Part shown: positions 8,724 to 17,111 of the stretch, one piece after another
How the letters are laid out: each line of letters begins with the position of its first letter
Position numbering within the stretch: position 1 is the first letter of the stretch
Virus record (IMG/VR): IMGVR_UViG_3300042923_000601
Span: 62,001-126,000 of that record
Source of the DNA: a virus
Direction: 5' to 3' (one strand)
DNA: 64,000 nt
The notes under the pieces: model-generated
Database searches by the model: none
What the model was told of the DNA's origin: nothing
What the model saw: the letters and a program-made list of their open reading frames with translations, nothing else
Made by a program: the position numbers and the translations under genes

Positions 8724-10577
8724 TTATTGGGTCTCACCGCGACGGACTGCTTTCTCTTCCAGATATTCTGGTCTAAAGACAAGCTTTGGTCGCATATCAT
8801 TGATCAGTCTCAGCTTAATATATCCTTGCTCATTCCGGACATACGGGATGAACCTTGGCTTCATCGTAAGACGAATATAGCCATCATCATTACGAACATG
8901 GGCTGGACGTACGAGCTGAATGTAGCCCTCTTCATTTCTGAAGCCGGAATACTTCGCTGCCCATACTCTACGTTCATGGAAGTGCTTGGCTGCCATGCGA
9001 TTGTTGCGGAGCCGAAGATAGTATGCACCGTCTTCCCGCCCTTTGATCTTGGCAATGCGTTTCTTCAGTTTCTTCTCGTAGTTTCCTTTGGCTACTGATT
9101 CTGTATCACCAAAGTAACCGCCGTCATAAATCTTACAGAATGGGGTCAGCATACCCGATGCCCCCGGTGAGCTAGGCGAGATCGCGTTGAGTTCAAACCG
9201 TCCCAGATGGGATGGGTACACGTCACGCTGCTCGTCTGTAATACGGTCAGACCGGAGACCTTGCTCTCCAGTAACGGAGAACTTCAGTCCATTCAGTGCC
9301 TGCAGATCGTTCACGTCGATGTTGTAACGGAACAACGGACAAGCATTCGCCCCGCCGAATAGACTCTTGAACAGAGAGTACTCGTCGAACCGAAGTTGTC
9401 TTGCAATGGAGCCTGCTTCAGGGTTAGATAGATTGAGGATATAGTTGAGCTTGTACTTCGCAATCTTCCCGAAGTAGGCCGCGATATACTCATTCGTCCG
9501 AACCCGGCGATTCTCCAGATCGTTATTGTCAATATTGCGAAGATAGTTGAATTCTCTCAGCACCCAGCGGCATACTGCATAGGAATCGATCTTATCCTTA
9601 TCATCAATCCGCAGAATGTTACGGGTGGTAGTATCCAGCACGTTCTTAAATGATCTCAGAACGTCATGACCTTTATTAAGCTGGCTATTCGCCGACTTTG
9701 TGAACTGTGCACCAAGACGTTTCTTCCAGACATCAGGATCATAGAGCGTATCGATGCGATCTTTCTTAAACATGCCGATCAACATTCCGACGAAGATACG
9801 GAAGAAGTTGTCCGACTCAAATAGCATCCGCTCAGCCTGAATCATAAGGTTAGAATTGATCTTGAAGTAATGATACATCTCGGCATCCTTTACCTCTGTC
9901 GTGATGTCGCAGAATTTAGAGTAGCCAAAGTACGAGATCGTATCAAGGATACTCATTTTTCCCACGAAATAATGCAGCGGGTTAAAGGTTTTCTTGAATA
10001 GGTTGATGATCATGGTATCAACCTTGATAATCTCACCTGTAGTGACATCCAGCAGGGATACTTTCTTCTTCGTATCCTTATTAAACTTCGCCCGAATGTG
10101 TGTCTTCAGGATGACATCGCCCTTCTGATTATAGATGGCATTGTCTACAACCTGGAACATGACGAGTGTCTTATTGCCATTCACAAGGAAGTGGTACCGG
10201 TCAATATACTTTGGAATCAGAATCGTATTCTCAATGTAATTAAGACCCGTATCCTTATCCTTATAGCCGTTGATTTGAATCTTAAACCGCAGAGCGTCGA
10301 ACGCGGTATACTGAATCGGAATTAGCTTTTCGATCTTCTGCTTGAGAATCTTCTTACTCTTGATGTTATTCCGATTGAGCCGGACGTCAAGCTTAGATGG
10401 GTCGGTAATATACTCCACATCTTTCAAGTACACACCCGGTATCATCTCAAATGACTTCAGATCATCAACGATGAATTCATACACTTGCTTACCGAGCCGT
10501 CTGTCAAATAGCTCCTCATTTACGTCTCCTGTCAAACTGTCGGAATACTCTGCTACCATCTTCCCAAGGAAACCCAT
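8724..10577 (-). CDS. RNA polymerase beta subunit, N-terminal part (split rpoB)
   Basis: 617 residues. It corresponds to the first half of bacterial beta. VYPSHLGRFELNAISPSSPGASGML at about 453-477 matches the conserved block around [22 protein letters not shown], and a preceding FSVTGEQG (about 433-440) fits the rifampicin-pocket region. The protein is shortened and split from the C-terminal part encoded at 17112, as in jumbo-phage multisubunit polymerases. After the homologous part comes a lysine-rich segment and three imperfect repeats, RNEEGYIQL, RNDDGYIRL and RNEQGYIKL (about 547-590). The end, LVFRPEYLEEK (about 599-609), recurs in the other beta part and in topoisomerase A. Good ribosome site AAGGAGGAGTAAA before the ATG at 10577. 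Confidence 0.9.
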   Translation of the reverse strand: MGFLGKMVAEYSDSLTGDVNEELFDRRLGKQVYEFIVDDLKSFEMIPGVYLKDVEYITDPSKLDVRLNRNNIKSKKILKQKIEKLIPIQYTAFDALRFKIQINGYKDKDTGLNYIENTILIPKYIDRYHFLVNGNKTLVMFQVVDNAIYNQKGDVILKTHIRAKFNKDTKKKVSLLDVTTGEIIKVDTMIINLFKKTFNPLHYFVGKMSILDTISYFGYSKFCDITTEVKDAEMYHYFKINSNLMIQAERMLFESDNFFRIFVGMLIGMFKKDRIDTLYDPDVWKKRLGAQFTKSANSQLNKGHDVLRSFKNVLDTTTRNILRIDDKDKIDSYAVCRWVLREFNYLRNIDNNDLENRRVRTNEYIAAYFGKIAKYKLNYILNLSNPEAGSIARQLRFDEYSLFKSLFGGANACPLFRYNIDVNDLQALNGLKFSVTGEQGLRSDRITDEQRDVYPSHLGRFELNAISPSSPGASGMLTPFCKIYDGGYFGDTESVAKGNYEKKLKKRIAKIKGREDGAYYLRLRNNRMAAKHFHERRVWAAKYSGFRNEEGYIQLVRPAHVRNDDGYIRLTMKPRFIPYVRNEQGYIKLRLINDMRPKLVFRPEYLEEKAVRRGETQ

Positions 10578-10603
10578 TTTACTCCTCCTTTATATGCAAA
10601 AAA

Positions 10604-10631
10604 GTAAGGAAGGATAATGCTACTTCCCTAC
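10604..10631 (-). terminator. Terminator upstream of the beta-N gene
   Basis: A 9-bp stem with one G-T pair and a 10-base loop, followed on the minus strand by TTTTTT. It ends the transcript of the gene at 10661. Confidence 0.7.
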
Positions 10632-10660
10632 CCTTATATAATATCTAACCTAGTTTGCGT

Positions 10661-11431
10661 TTACCAATCGGCACTGATAACTTGAGATACCGGTATTGTA
10701 TTGTCATTAATGACCCAAGCTACATAGCCACTAGCTCGTAATGCAGGGACAATGGAATCATCGGATAATTCATCAATTACACCAGTATTAAAATCGCTGG
10801 ATAGCTTATCTAAAATTCCCCCGAGCTGTTCAGGCGTCGCATTGGTTGTAAATCTATAATCATAACCCTTACCTTGAATACTAACCGCACGAACGTCACG
10901 GTACTGTCTAACTTTACGCGAAACCTCGATGCCCTCGCATAACCTATCCAATGTCACACGGTTAACCTGGTCAATGGTGAGCTTAGGATTGATACGAAGC
11001 ATGGCGAGGCGTAGTTGATCAAGTGTAGCAAAGGCCAGGTCTACCGGTAACCCATCCACTGGATCGACAGGCGTGTCGTTACGCGGTGTAACTAGTTCAT
11101 CCATAGATGAGCATATCGCTTCAGTCATCATGTACATTGGACTACCGTCAGGGAAATGAGTGCGTCTAAGCTCAACCTCAAATCCGTTACCCTGTGCAAG
11201 TAAACCGCGCATAAAGATATCCTTACCTTCAACAGTGGCACATGCCGTTTGCATCATATCAAAGCAATTTGCATGAAACTGACAATACAGTTCCTCCTTG
11301 CCGTTCATACCTCTCGGGTAGAGGGTAGTAGGTTCTGAGCCGCAGATTCCTTCAGGGCTCCACTCATGGTTCTTATGAAAGTCACATACTCCGAAATGTT
11401 CTGACACTTGACAACATCCCCTTTTAGCCAA
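10661..11431 (-). CDS. Cys/His-rich N-terminus protein, unknown
   Basis: 256 residues, no family recognised. The first 56 residues hold many Cys and His (CC at 6-7, CDFH at 16-19, C at 30, CQFHANC at 50-56), which may bind zinc. The rest is a soluble alpha/beta region. The only upstream-most start available is TTG at 11431, because an in-frame stop lies about 30 bases further up. No clear ribosome site precedes it, so the true start is uncertain. It lies between two hairpins and has no obvious TATATATTATA element of its own. Confidence 0.55.
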   Translation of the reverse strand: MAKRGCCQVSEHFGVCDFHKNHEWSPEGICGSEPTTLYPRGMNGKEELYCQFHANCFDMMQTACATVEGKDIFMRGLLAQGNGFEVELRRTHFPDGSPMYMMTEAICSSMDELVTPRNDTPVDPVDGLPVDLAFATLDQLRLAMLRINPKLTIDQVNRVTLDRLCEGIEVSRKVRQYRDVRAVSIQGKGYDYRFTTNATPEQLGGILDKLSSDFNTGVIDELSDDSIVPALRASGYVAWVINDNTIPVSQVISADW

Positions 11432-11453
11432 AATAAATAGAATGCGAAAGTAT

Positions 11454-11480
11454 CCCCACTATAGGATACCTATAGTGGGG
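11454..11480. terminator. Hairpin between two minus-strand genes
   Basis: A 12-bp perfect stem (CCCCACTATAGG with its complement) and a 3-base loop, after the gene at 11496. The T-tract is weak on the minus strand and slightly better on the plus strand, so it may act as a terminator or as an RNA-stabilising hairpin. Confidence 0.6.
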
Positions 11481-11495
11481 TTTCGTTGTATAAGA

Positions 11496-12200
11496 TTACG
11501 CCATGCTTTCAACCAGGCGGTCGTTCTTGATCGCTTGTTTGAATTCCTTGCTGGCGACAAATCCAATTTGCCATTTGTCCTTAACCCGTTCGATGGTGTA
11601 AGTGCCTTCACCCTGAACTTCATACTTGATTGGCTTCTCAGGGTCTTTGCTGGTGGCAAGGACATGCAAGATTGTTGATACATGAATAGCGACCATCATC
11701 TGCGCCATGTACCGGTCGAGAGCGACACCACGATCGTTTTCGTTAGGGCGTTGTACCCATTCACCTTTGATGGTGTCGTACTCGTCAAGCTGGCAGCAGT
11801 GAATAACCGTATTCAGGAAGATTTCATCCGTGATTTGCTCTTGGATTTCTTCCACCAACGAGAGGTTTTCATACGGTTTTTCTTCGAACTTGTCGAACTT
11901 AGCCATAAGGGCTTTTTCGTTAGTGAGAGAGAACGTCGGGTTCAGTGTATGGGAATCACCGGTTTTCCGGAGTGCTACACCGTAACGGAATGGTCCAACA
12001 TCCAGCGTCTTTTCATCGCTAGGGTCTTTTTCCATCATCAGATATAGGGACCGACCGATTGCGGCGGAAATGCCTGCGTCCACCATTGCTTGAACCGGGA
12101 TATCGACTACAGCCGCTTTCGCAGTGCCGTTTTCTTGGCGTTCGCATTGCGTAACATGAGTTGCTGTAAGATTTGTCAATTCAATAAACGATTTTGCCAT
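11496..12200 (-). CDS. Unknown protein, family A (paralogue of 13233)
   Basis: 234 residues, function unknown. It is related to the protein at 13233: both contain GPF(R/T)Y followed by a (K/E)(T/S)GD turn and a polar PTFS/PSFS strand, a long helical middle, and end in I(G/A)FV(A/P)SKE(F/Y)K.AIKND. The shorter protein at 16736 shares the GxxTYSIAP-type strand. Soluble and acidic. The start at 12200 follows AAAGGAGAGATTTCAA, and a promoter-like element lies 79 bases upstream. The expansion beside RNA polymerase and ligase genes suggests a DNA- or transcription-linked role, but this is only context. Confidence 0.65.
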   Translation of the reverse strand: MAKSFIELTNLTATHVTQCERQENGTAKAAVVDIPVQAMVDAGISAAIGRSLYLMMEKDPSDEKTLDVGPFRYGVALRKTGDSHTLNPTFSLTNEKALMAKFDKFEEKPYENLSLVEEIQEQITDEIFLNTVIHCCQLDEYDTIKGEWVQRPNENDRGVALDRYMAQMMVAIHVSTILHVLATSKDPEKPIKYEVQGEGTYTIERVKDKWQIGFVASKEFKQAIKNDRLVESMA

Positions 12201-12449
12201 TTGAAATCTCTCCTTTATACATGGGTAGTAGTTATTTGGACAGCCTATGAATACAATTTACTGTCTCTTATACACTTAAATAATATATACTTGTATTCCA
12301 TTGTTGCTGATTAACATGGGCGTTTCTTTGTTAAGCGGGTTTAGGGCGAATGCGGATCACCTAAACGTCACCTCCCAATATAGTTACTGGTCAATATAAA
12401 GTCAAGCTACAAATCATTATTTAGACACTGGCGTATTCTCCTTCACGAG
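12201..12449 (-). other. Leader region with two ribosome-site/micro-ORF pairs
   Basis: A 249-base gap. On the minus strand it holds a TATATATTATT promoter-like element. Further upstream lie two ribosome-like sites followed by very short frames: GGGAGG then GTG with 9 codons, and AAGGAG then GTG with 3 codons. These could be leader peptides or gene remnants. Nothing else recognisable. Confidence 0.3.
12279..12289 (-). promoter_or_regulatory. Promoter-like element TATATATTATT
   Basis: One mismatch to the 11-base element found upstream of many genes here. It points leftward toward the gene starting at 12200. Confidence 0.5.
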
Positions 12450-12962
12450 TTAGTTGGCATGTGATTCACTGATATAATATATATTCAAATTCTCGTCCTT
12501 GGCCAACTTTACCGGTACTCTATCGAGTACACGATGGACAAATGTACCATGTCTGAGAAGCATACATTTAGAGGATTTGACCAGCTCGGCAAGCCCAGCT
12601 TTAACTATTCCTCTAGCTAATGCTTCTGGCGAAATGTAATGATGATTAGGCTCAGGCGGAAATGCATGGGTCGTATTGTCTGGGGTTGTGTACTCCAAGA
12701 CACACCCATAGTCTGAATTAACGATAACACCCGTCTCAAGATCAAATGCCCTCTGAACGAGTGGTACCCAGTGAACGATAACCGTGTTATTATTTTCATC
12801 TATGGTACGGATATTCACATGATACCTAGATTTCATGATCTCTCTAAACCCATGTGCAATTTGAGAGTTGCTGGCACAGGCACCGAGACCATTCGAAGGG
12901 TATACACATGGTTCAAGCGTTTTCGTCTTAGGATCATAGACGTCATATCTGATTCTACGCAT
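12450..12962 (-). CDS. Unknown 170-residue protein
   Basis: No family recognised. Soluble, mixed alpha/beta, starting MRRIRYDVYDPKTKTLEPC. It contains several Cys and His residues but no clear metal motif. A strong site, AAGGAGGACTTTATTTTT, precedes the ATG at 12962. A terminator hairpin lies upstream, so it probably has its own transcript or is read through from the family A gene at 13233. Confidence 0.6.
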   Translation of the reverse strand: MRRIRYDVYDPKTKTLEPCVYPSNGLGACASNSQIAHGFREIMKSRYHVNIRTIDENNNTVIVHWVPLVQRAFDLETGVIVNSDYGCVLEYTTPDNTTHAFPPEPNHHYISPEALARGIVKAGLAELVKSSKCMLLRHGTFVHRVLDRVPVKLAKDENLNIYYISESHAN

Positions 12963-13026
12963 AAAAATAAAGTCCTCCTTGGTAGATATACTAATATAAC
13001 GTCCACTCTTCCATAAATTTCAAGAA

Positions 13027-13054
13027 AAAAGAATCCCGGTTAAGGGATTCTTTT
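13027..13054. terminator. Bidirectional terminator
   Basis: An 11-bp stem (AAAAGAATCCC with its complement) and a 6-base loop, with A and T runs at the ends, downstream of the tiny membrane ORFs. Confidence 0.8.
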
Positions 13055-13056
13055 CA

Positions 13057-13125
13057 TTAGTGATCATCATCGTCAGTCATCATAAGGACTATAGCCAATA
13101 TACATAGGCCGACTATCACAAGCAC
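13057..13125 (-). CDS. Tiny membrane peptide, C-terminal DDDDH
   Basis: 22 residues from a GTG start: one hydrophobic helix (LVIVGLCILAIVLMM) and an acidic end TDDDDH. The GTG overlaps the stop of the previous tiny ORF by one base (TAGTG), and CGGAGGCG lies 8 bases upstream, inside that ORF. The overlap plus ribosome site support real translation coupled to the neighbour. Function unknown; a holin-like, antiholin-like or membrane regulator role is possible but not shown. Confidence 0.45.
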   Translation of the reverse strand: MLVIVGLCILAIVLMMTDDDDH

Positions 13126-13229
13126 TACCGTTTTCGCCTCCGATTAACGACTAGACTGACTAGCCAAAAAGCAATTATAGCCAGCACGCTATTTAATGCA
13201 AGTACGGATATCATTCCTAAGTCAGCCAT
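13125..13229 (-). CDS. Tiny membrane protein, C-terminal RRRKR
   Basis: 34 residues: a short N-terminus MADLG, one hydrophobic helix (about 5-28, ...VLAIIAFWLVSLVV) and a basic end NRRRKR, predicting cytoplasmic C-terminus by the positive-inside rule. Its ATG follows the stop of the family A gene at 13233 by 3 bases, and AGAGGAAG sits about 13 bases upstream, so translation is probably coupled. Together with the overlapping 22-residue peptide it forms a paired unit of unknown role. Confidence 0.45.
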   Translation of the reverse strand: MADLGMISVLALNSVLAIIAFWLVSLVVNRRRKR

Positions 13230-13232
13230 TGA

Positions 13233-14000
13233 TTATTCGGCTTCCTCTGTAAGCTCAAGTGCTAATTCATCGTTCTTGATTGCCATTTTATATTCCTTGG
13301 ATGGAACGAAGGCAATCTTCATTGACTCACCAGCATCTCCAGGTACGATTCCTTCCAGTACATAGGTACCTTCAGGCAGGGGAAGTTTATGTGCTTCGCT
13401 GGTATTTTCCGATACCAACAGGAAGCAGATTGTACAAGCGTACACAGATACGATCACCGCAAGATCGTCCAAATTATATTGCAACCCCTCGACGATTGGA
13501 TCATTCTGAATCCATTCTTCGGTTGCTGGATCGAATACCTTGAAGTCCAGATAGTTACGTAGGACGTTCAAGTAGTCATCCCGTTCAAAGAGAACGTCTG
13601 CAAAGATATCGATCAACTGCTCGTTCACCATGTCGTGTACAGGCTTCTCAAAGAGGTGTACCGGCCAGTATTCACCAGCAGTATCTGTGGATGAGAAACT
13701 TGGTTGGAATACGATATTGTCACCCGACTCACGCTGGCTGATTTCATATGTGAACGGCCCGATTGTCAGCGAAGGTGTTGCGGAGCTATCGCCATTAGCC
13801 AGTGTCAACCGCAAGAATGTCGGGATAGACTGGGCGATTGAATGTATAATATGGTTGGTGACATCGAGCATAACCTCACGATGCTCTACACTAAGGTTGT
13901 CGAAGTCTTCTACCTTAATAGGAAGTTTCACAGAATCCTCCGTGAAACGTTTAATTCCTTTCAGCATCAGTTCGTTAAAGTAGTGGTTTTTCGTAGTCAT
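13233..14000 (-). CDS. Unknown protein, family A (paralogue of 11496)
   Basis: 255 residues. It shares with the protein at 11496 the IGPFTYEISQRESGD segment (about 76-90) and the C-terminal IAFVPSKEYKMAIKND block, with extra acidic residues at the end. No catalytic motif seen. It follows AGGAGGCTACACCT and a perfect TATATATTATA element 40 bases upstream of the ATG, the usual spacing in this window. Two tiny membrane ORFs follow directly. Confidence 0.65.
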   Translation of the reverse strand: MTTKNHYFNELMLKGIKRFTEDSVKLPIKVEDFDNLSVEHREVMLDVTNHIIHSIAQSIPTFLRLTLANGDSSATPSLTIGPFTYEISQRESGDNIVFQPSFSSTDTAGEYWPVHLFEKPVHDMVNEQLIDIFADVLFERDDYLNVLRNYLDFKVFDPATEEWIQNDPIVEGLQYNLDDLAVIVSVYACTICFLLVSENTSEAHKLPLPEGTYVLEGIVPGDAGESMKIAFVPSKEYKMAIKNDELALELTEEAE

Positions 14001-14039
14001 AGGTGTAGCCTCCTAAATAGTATGTGTGTATTACTCTTA

Positions 14040-14050
14040 TATAATATATA
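14040..14050 (-). promoter_or_regulatory. Promoter-like element TATATATTATA
   Basis: An exact copy reading leftward, with 39 bases between its downstream end and the ATG at 14000. Confidence 0.65.
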
Positions 14051-14099
14051 AGTAGGTTTGCTAGTATGTACTATTTCAATTCAAAAAAAACGTAAAAAT

Positions 14100-14130
14100 C
14101 CCACACCGGCCATGTAATAGCCGGTGTGGG
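14100..14130. terminator. Terminator of the ligase transcript
   Basis: An 11-bp perfect stem (CCCACACCGGC with its complement), followed on the minus strand by ATTTTTACG. It lies about 315 bases beyond the ligase stop codon. Confidence 0.8.
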
Positions 14131-14445
14131 TAAAATCATACGTAGTGTCACCTAACGTAGTAAGACTTCAGATTCTACTTGAGTTATCCTCCATAATCAA
14201 GTGTGGGTCAGGGCATATCAAATCACGAATGGCCTCGACGTCATAGCGCGTTTACCGTTGTAGTTCTTCAGGAGGATGCACACGGACCAACGTCATCATC
14301 CTATTCTCACCGCAAGGTAGTCATAGCGTAATGGTCTGCTCTAGCAGCTGACGATTTATAAGGGTGCACGAATGATAAGTATCCGGGACCGTAATAATTA
14401 TTTTATGAGGTGTCTCACACCAGAATCTTCCATCTTATTAATCTG
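14131..14445 (-). ncRNA. Long non-coding stretch between ligase and its terminator
   Basis: About 315 bases with no credible coding frame on either strand: only frames under 20 codons, none with a good ribosome site. On the minus strand it ends exactly at a strong terminator, and it holds small hairpins such as GGTGTGAGACACC. It could be a long 3' untranslated region or a separate small RNA. No known RNA family or tRNA was recognised. Confidence 0.25.
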
Positions 14446-16686
14446 TTACACAGAATCAATTTTATACTTCTCAAGGAATTCAGCCAGCGTATAAATCGGT
14501 TTATTTGACTTACGCGCAGCTTTCGCCTTGGTACCACCTAACCGTTCAGGGGTCACGACAAGAATATCGTACTTCCCACTATCGGTTATCTTATAGTTCA
14601 GAGAATCGCAAATCTTGTTAAACTCATCATTTGACCGGAAGCCAGATACGAGGACAACCTTGTCGTACTTCTTATTTTCCTCGTAAGTGACGGTAATCAT
14701 CCCGCAGAGTTCGTTCCACTCGTCATATTTCTCCACGAGTGCTCGTGCAAACTTAGGGGCATTGTCCTTTATTCCCGGTACGGATGCGATAGCTTGTGTA
14801 AATTCTCTCATTGCAGGTGAATGTTCTGAGCCTGTGGATTCAGCAACCAGCGCGTTTGTCCACATGGTTGTAAACCCAAGTAACCCTAAATGATCGATGA
14901 TCTTCTTAGCTGTAGACGTCCGAAGGTTCGGAATCCGAAGAAGGTCGATCGCCTTTGAGGCTGGGAGTGGGGCTGATATTTTAGCCTGATGTTCTTCCCA
15001 TGCCTTATCTAGGTTAAGGCCCGTGAGGACTTTGGACAGGTCTTCCTTGTCCATCTCTAGGAATTTCATCGTATTTGTAATGCCAATATCAACTAGACCT
15101 TTAGCAGTTTCTTCACCGAAGAAGTCGATGCCGAATACTCGAATGGTCTCAAGTACTCGTCCAACCGCTGTACCTGGACAGTCTGGATTATCACACACCA
15201 GCATATCCTTCCGAGTAGCTAGTGGGGATTCACAGTGGATACACTTTGTTGGAAGCTTGATTTTGGCACCACTTAAATTAGGCTTACAGGTAGCATCCTT
15301 GTCGATATATCCCATGACGTCAGCGTTGTAGGATACGATGACTTCATCGCCTACCCGAAGATCGAGCCGTTCAAACCGGGTTACGTTATTGACAGGTGCT
15401 TTGTCATAGACAACCCCGTTGAATTCGATCTCATCAAATAGAATATTGTGACCCATGAACCCTTGGCGACCTTGGGTTGTCAGGATACCTTTAACATGCG
15501 TCCGCTTAACCATTGCATCAAATTTATATGCAATCTGCCAGCGGTTTTTGTTATTGGATCGACCAAGTGCTTTCCGATCTTCGCTATCGCTCAGTGTCAG
15601 TACCACACCGTCGATGCTGAAGTCCAGACTGCTACGCTTCTCGCTAACGATCTGAATGTACTCCTGAATGCGAGTAAGCAGATCATCAATATCACCATAA
15701 ATGGTCTGGATAGGTTCTGGGGTGAATTCATACGACGCCCTAGCCTTTAATCCATTCATTACAGGAACCCAGTCGACATGCTTAACCGCTTCGTCGTCTA
15801 CACCGATTGGAACCAGTGACAGACAGGACGCATAGTCGGCGAATTCCTCTTTGCTCATGGAGTCATTCCCGTAAGCTGTGACCATTCGTTTAATAGCGGC
15901 TGCAGCTGCTGCCCGTCGAGTCTTATATGTAACCCCGGTAAGCTCACTCAGCCGTTTACGGCCACTTTCCGTCACCAGCGCCTCATATTGAATCCCAATT
16001 CTCACAGGGGCAGCATAGGGAACCAGCCCGGATGGTGTAAGGAAAGGCCGTCTGTTGATTACGGTCCCCGTCATATCAACCCCGAGGTTATTAACAATAT
16101 CGCCTCTGGAAGTTGCCTTAGTGGGACGGTAGCCTTCGATGGTATCACCCGGTTTCACGTTCCCTGTAATCAGTACACAGGTTGCCGATACCGAGCTACC
16201 ATCAAACTTCAAATCAAGCGAGACGTTCAGTTTCTTCTTACCCAGCTCAGCCATAGCTCTCCGAAGGAACTTCTCGACACTCATCTTATCGCCGATGTCA
16301 TAAACATCGTACGCCTTGTCAAGTGTACCCACAAGCTCCGGGAAGTCATGAGCTACATTTCTAAGCCCTGCACTTGAACTGGATTGGAACGGTTCGTCGT
16401 GATCCTGCTTATATCTCTCCAGCATATTGTCATAGATATAGTCTGGGAGAAGCTTGATCGTCATATCACCGCCGAGTGTCCAGTTGAAATCATAGATGGC
16501 TTTACTGGCCATGATGAGGTTTGCGGCTGCCTGAATATCATCATTTGACAACCCTGCGTCATCGGACTGTGCAAACCGGACTGCAAACTCTTCAGTTTCT
16601 TTTGCGTTAATGAATCCGGCAGCGACAAGATATTTCTTATCCTGTACTGCATCCACAGCCTTTTTTGCTTTTTTGTGCGCTGACAT
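14446..16686 (-). CDS. ligA: NAD-dependent DNA ligase
   Basis: Seals nicks during phage DNA replication and repair. The 746-residue protein has the full bacterial LigA layout: the adenylation domain with the active-site lysine in LDLKFDGSS (K160), SRGDIVNNLG (about 193), FSIDGVV (356-362) and WQIAYKF (383-389). An OB fold follows, then a four-Cys zinc finger (C482, C485, C498, C503), helix-hairpin-helix repeats (IPNLRTSTAKKI...) and a C-terminal BRCT domain (about 665-746). KFDG replaces the common KLDG, and RGD stands where GED is usual; both look like family divergence. Start at 16686 after AAAGGAGTACACTAC. Many phages carry ATP-dependent ligases instead. Confidence 0.93.
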   Translation of the reverse strand: MSAHKKAKKAVDAVQDKKYLVAAGFINAKETEEFAVRFAQSDDAGLSNDDIQAAANLIMASKAIYDFNWTLGGDMTIKLLPDYIYDNMLERYKQDHDEPFQSSSSAGLRNVAHDFPELVGTLDKAYDVYDIGDKMSVEKFLRRAMAELGKKKLNVSLDLKFDGSSVSATCVLITGNVKPGDTIEGYRPTKATSRGDIVNNLGVDMTGTVINRRPFLTPSGLVPYAAPVRIGIQYEALVTESGRKRLSELTGVTYKTRRAAAAAAIKRMVTAYGNDSMSKEEFADYASCLSLVPIGVDDEAVKHVDWVPVMNGLKARASYEFTPEPIQTIYGDIDDLLTRIQEYIQIVSEKRSSLDFSIDGVVLTLSDSEDRKALGRSNNKNRWQIAYKFDAMVKRTHVKGILTTQGRQGFMGHNILFDEIEFNGVVYDKAPVNNVTRFERLDLRVGDEVIVSYNADVMGYIDKDATCKPNLSGAKIKLPTKCIHCESPLATRKDMLVCDNPDCPGTAVGRVLETIRVFGIDFFGEETAKGLVDIGITNTMKFLEMDKEDLSKVLTGLNLDKAWEEHQAKISAPLPASKAIDLLRIPNLRTSTAKKIIDHLGLLGFTTMWTNALVAESTGSEHSPAMREFTQAIASVPGIKDNAPKFARALVEKYDEWNELCGMITVTYEENKKYDKVVLVSGFRSNDEFNKICDSLNYKITDSGKYDILVVTPERLGGTKAKAARKSNKPIYTLAEFLEKYKIDSV

Positions 16687-16710
16687 GTAGTGTACTCCTT
16701 TCAGTTAAAA

Positions 16711-16733
16711 GGCGGGACCCGGAGGTCCCGTCC
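16711..16733 (-). terminator. Hairpin between 16736 gene and ligase
   Basis: A GC-rich stem (GGCGGGACC pairing with GGTCCCGTCC, one G-T pair) just after the stop of the small gene at 16736. The T-tract is short, so it may attenuate rather than fully stop transcription into ligase. Confidence 0.5.
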
Positions 16734-16735
16734 GT

Positions 16736-17080
16736 TTAAACAGCTTCTTTTATAGCTGCAATAAGGCTCTGTGTAGAGAATGTACTCGACACCCATGAAA
16801 CTATCGTAGGCTCAGAGCTAGTCTCATTACCTGCTACCGAGATAGACAGCTTGAGTCCTGACGTTTTGTTAGGTGCGATAGAATACGTCACGTTACCTCG
16901 GATATATGTCCAAGGTTGCTGCTCCGAGCTTATCAAGGTGGTCATTTCATCCACCATTTGAGGCGTGAGCATCATAACGATTGGGGCTACATCCGGGGAT
17001 GCACTTGCAACCTCGAATACATATTCATTAGATTGCTTTCTAACCCGGACCTCAGTCCCATACTGATTAGCATCTGCCAT
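16736..17080 (-). CDS. Small unknown protein, possibly short family A member
   Basis: 114 residues, beta-rich and soluble. Its middle, WTYIRGNVTYSIAPNKTSGLKLSISVAGN, resembles the GPFTYEISQRESGDNIVFQPSF segment of the proteins at 11496 and 13233, and it ends in LIAAIKEAV, so it may be a shortened relative. No catalytic residues visible. Starts at 17080 after AAGGAGGTTAAACT, between the beta-C gene and ligase in the same leftward unit. Confidence 0.6.
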   Translation of the reverse strand: MADANQYGTEVRVRKQSNEYVFEVASASPDVAPIVMMLTPQMVDEMTTLISSEQQPWTYIRGNVTYSIAPNKTSGLKLSISVAGNETSSEPTIVSWVSSTFSTQSLIAAIKEAV

Positions 17081-17111
17081 AGTTTAACCTCCTTACATAT
17101 TTATATTACGT

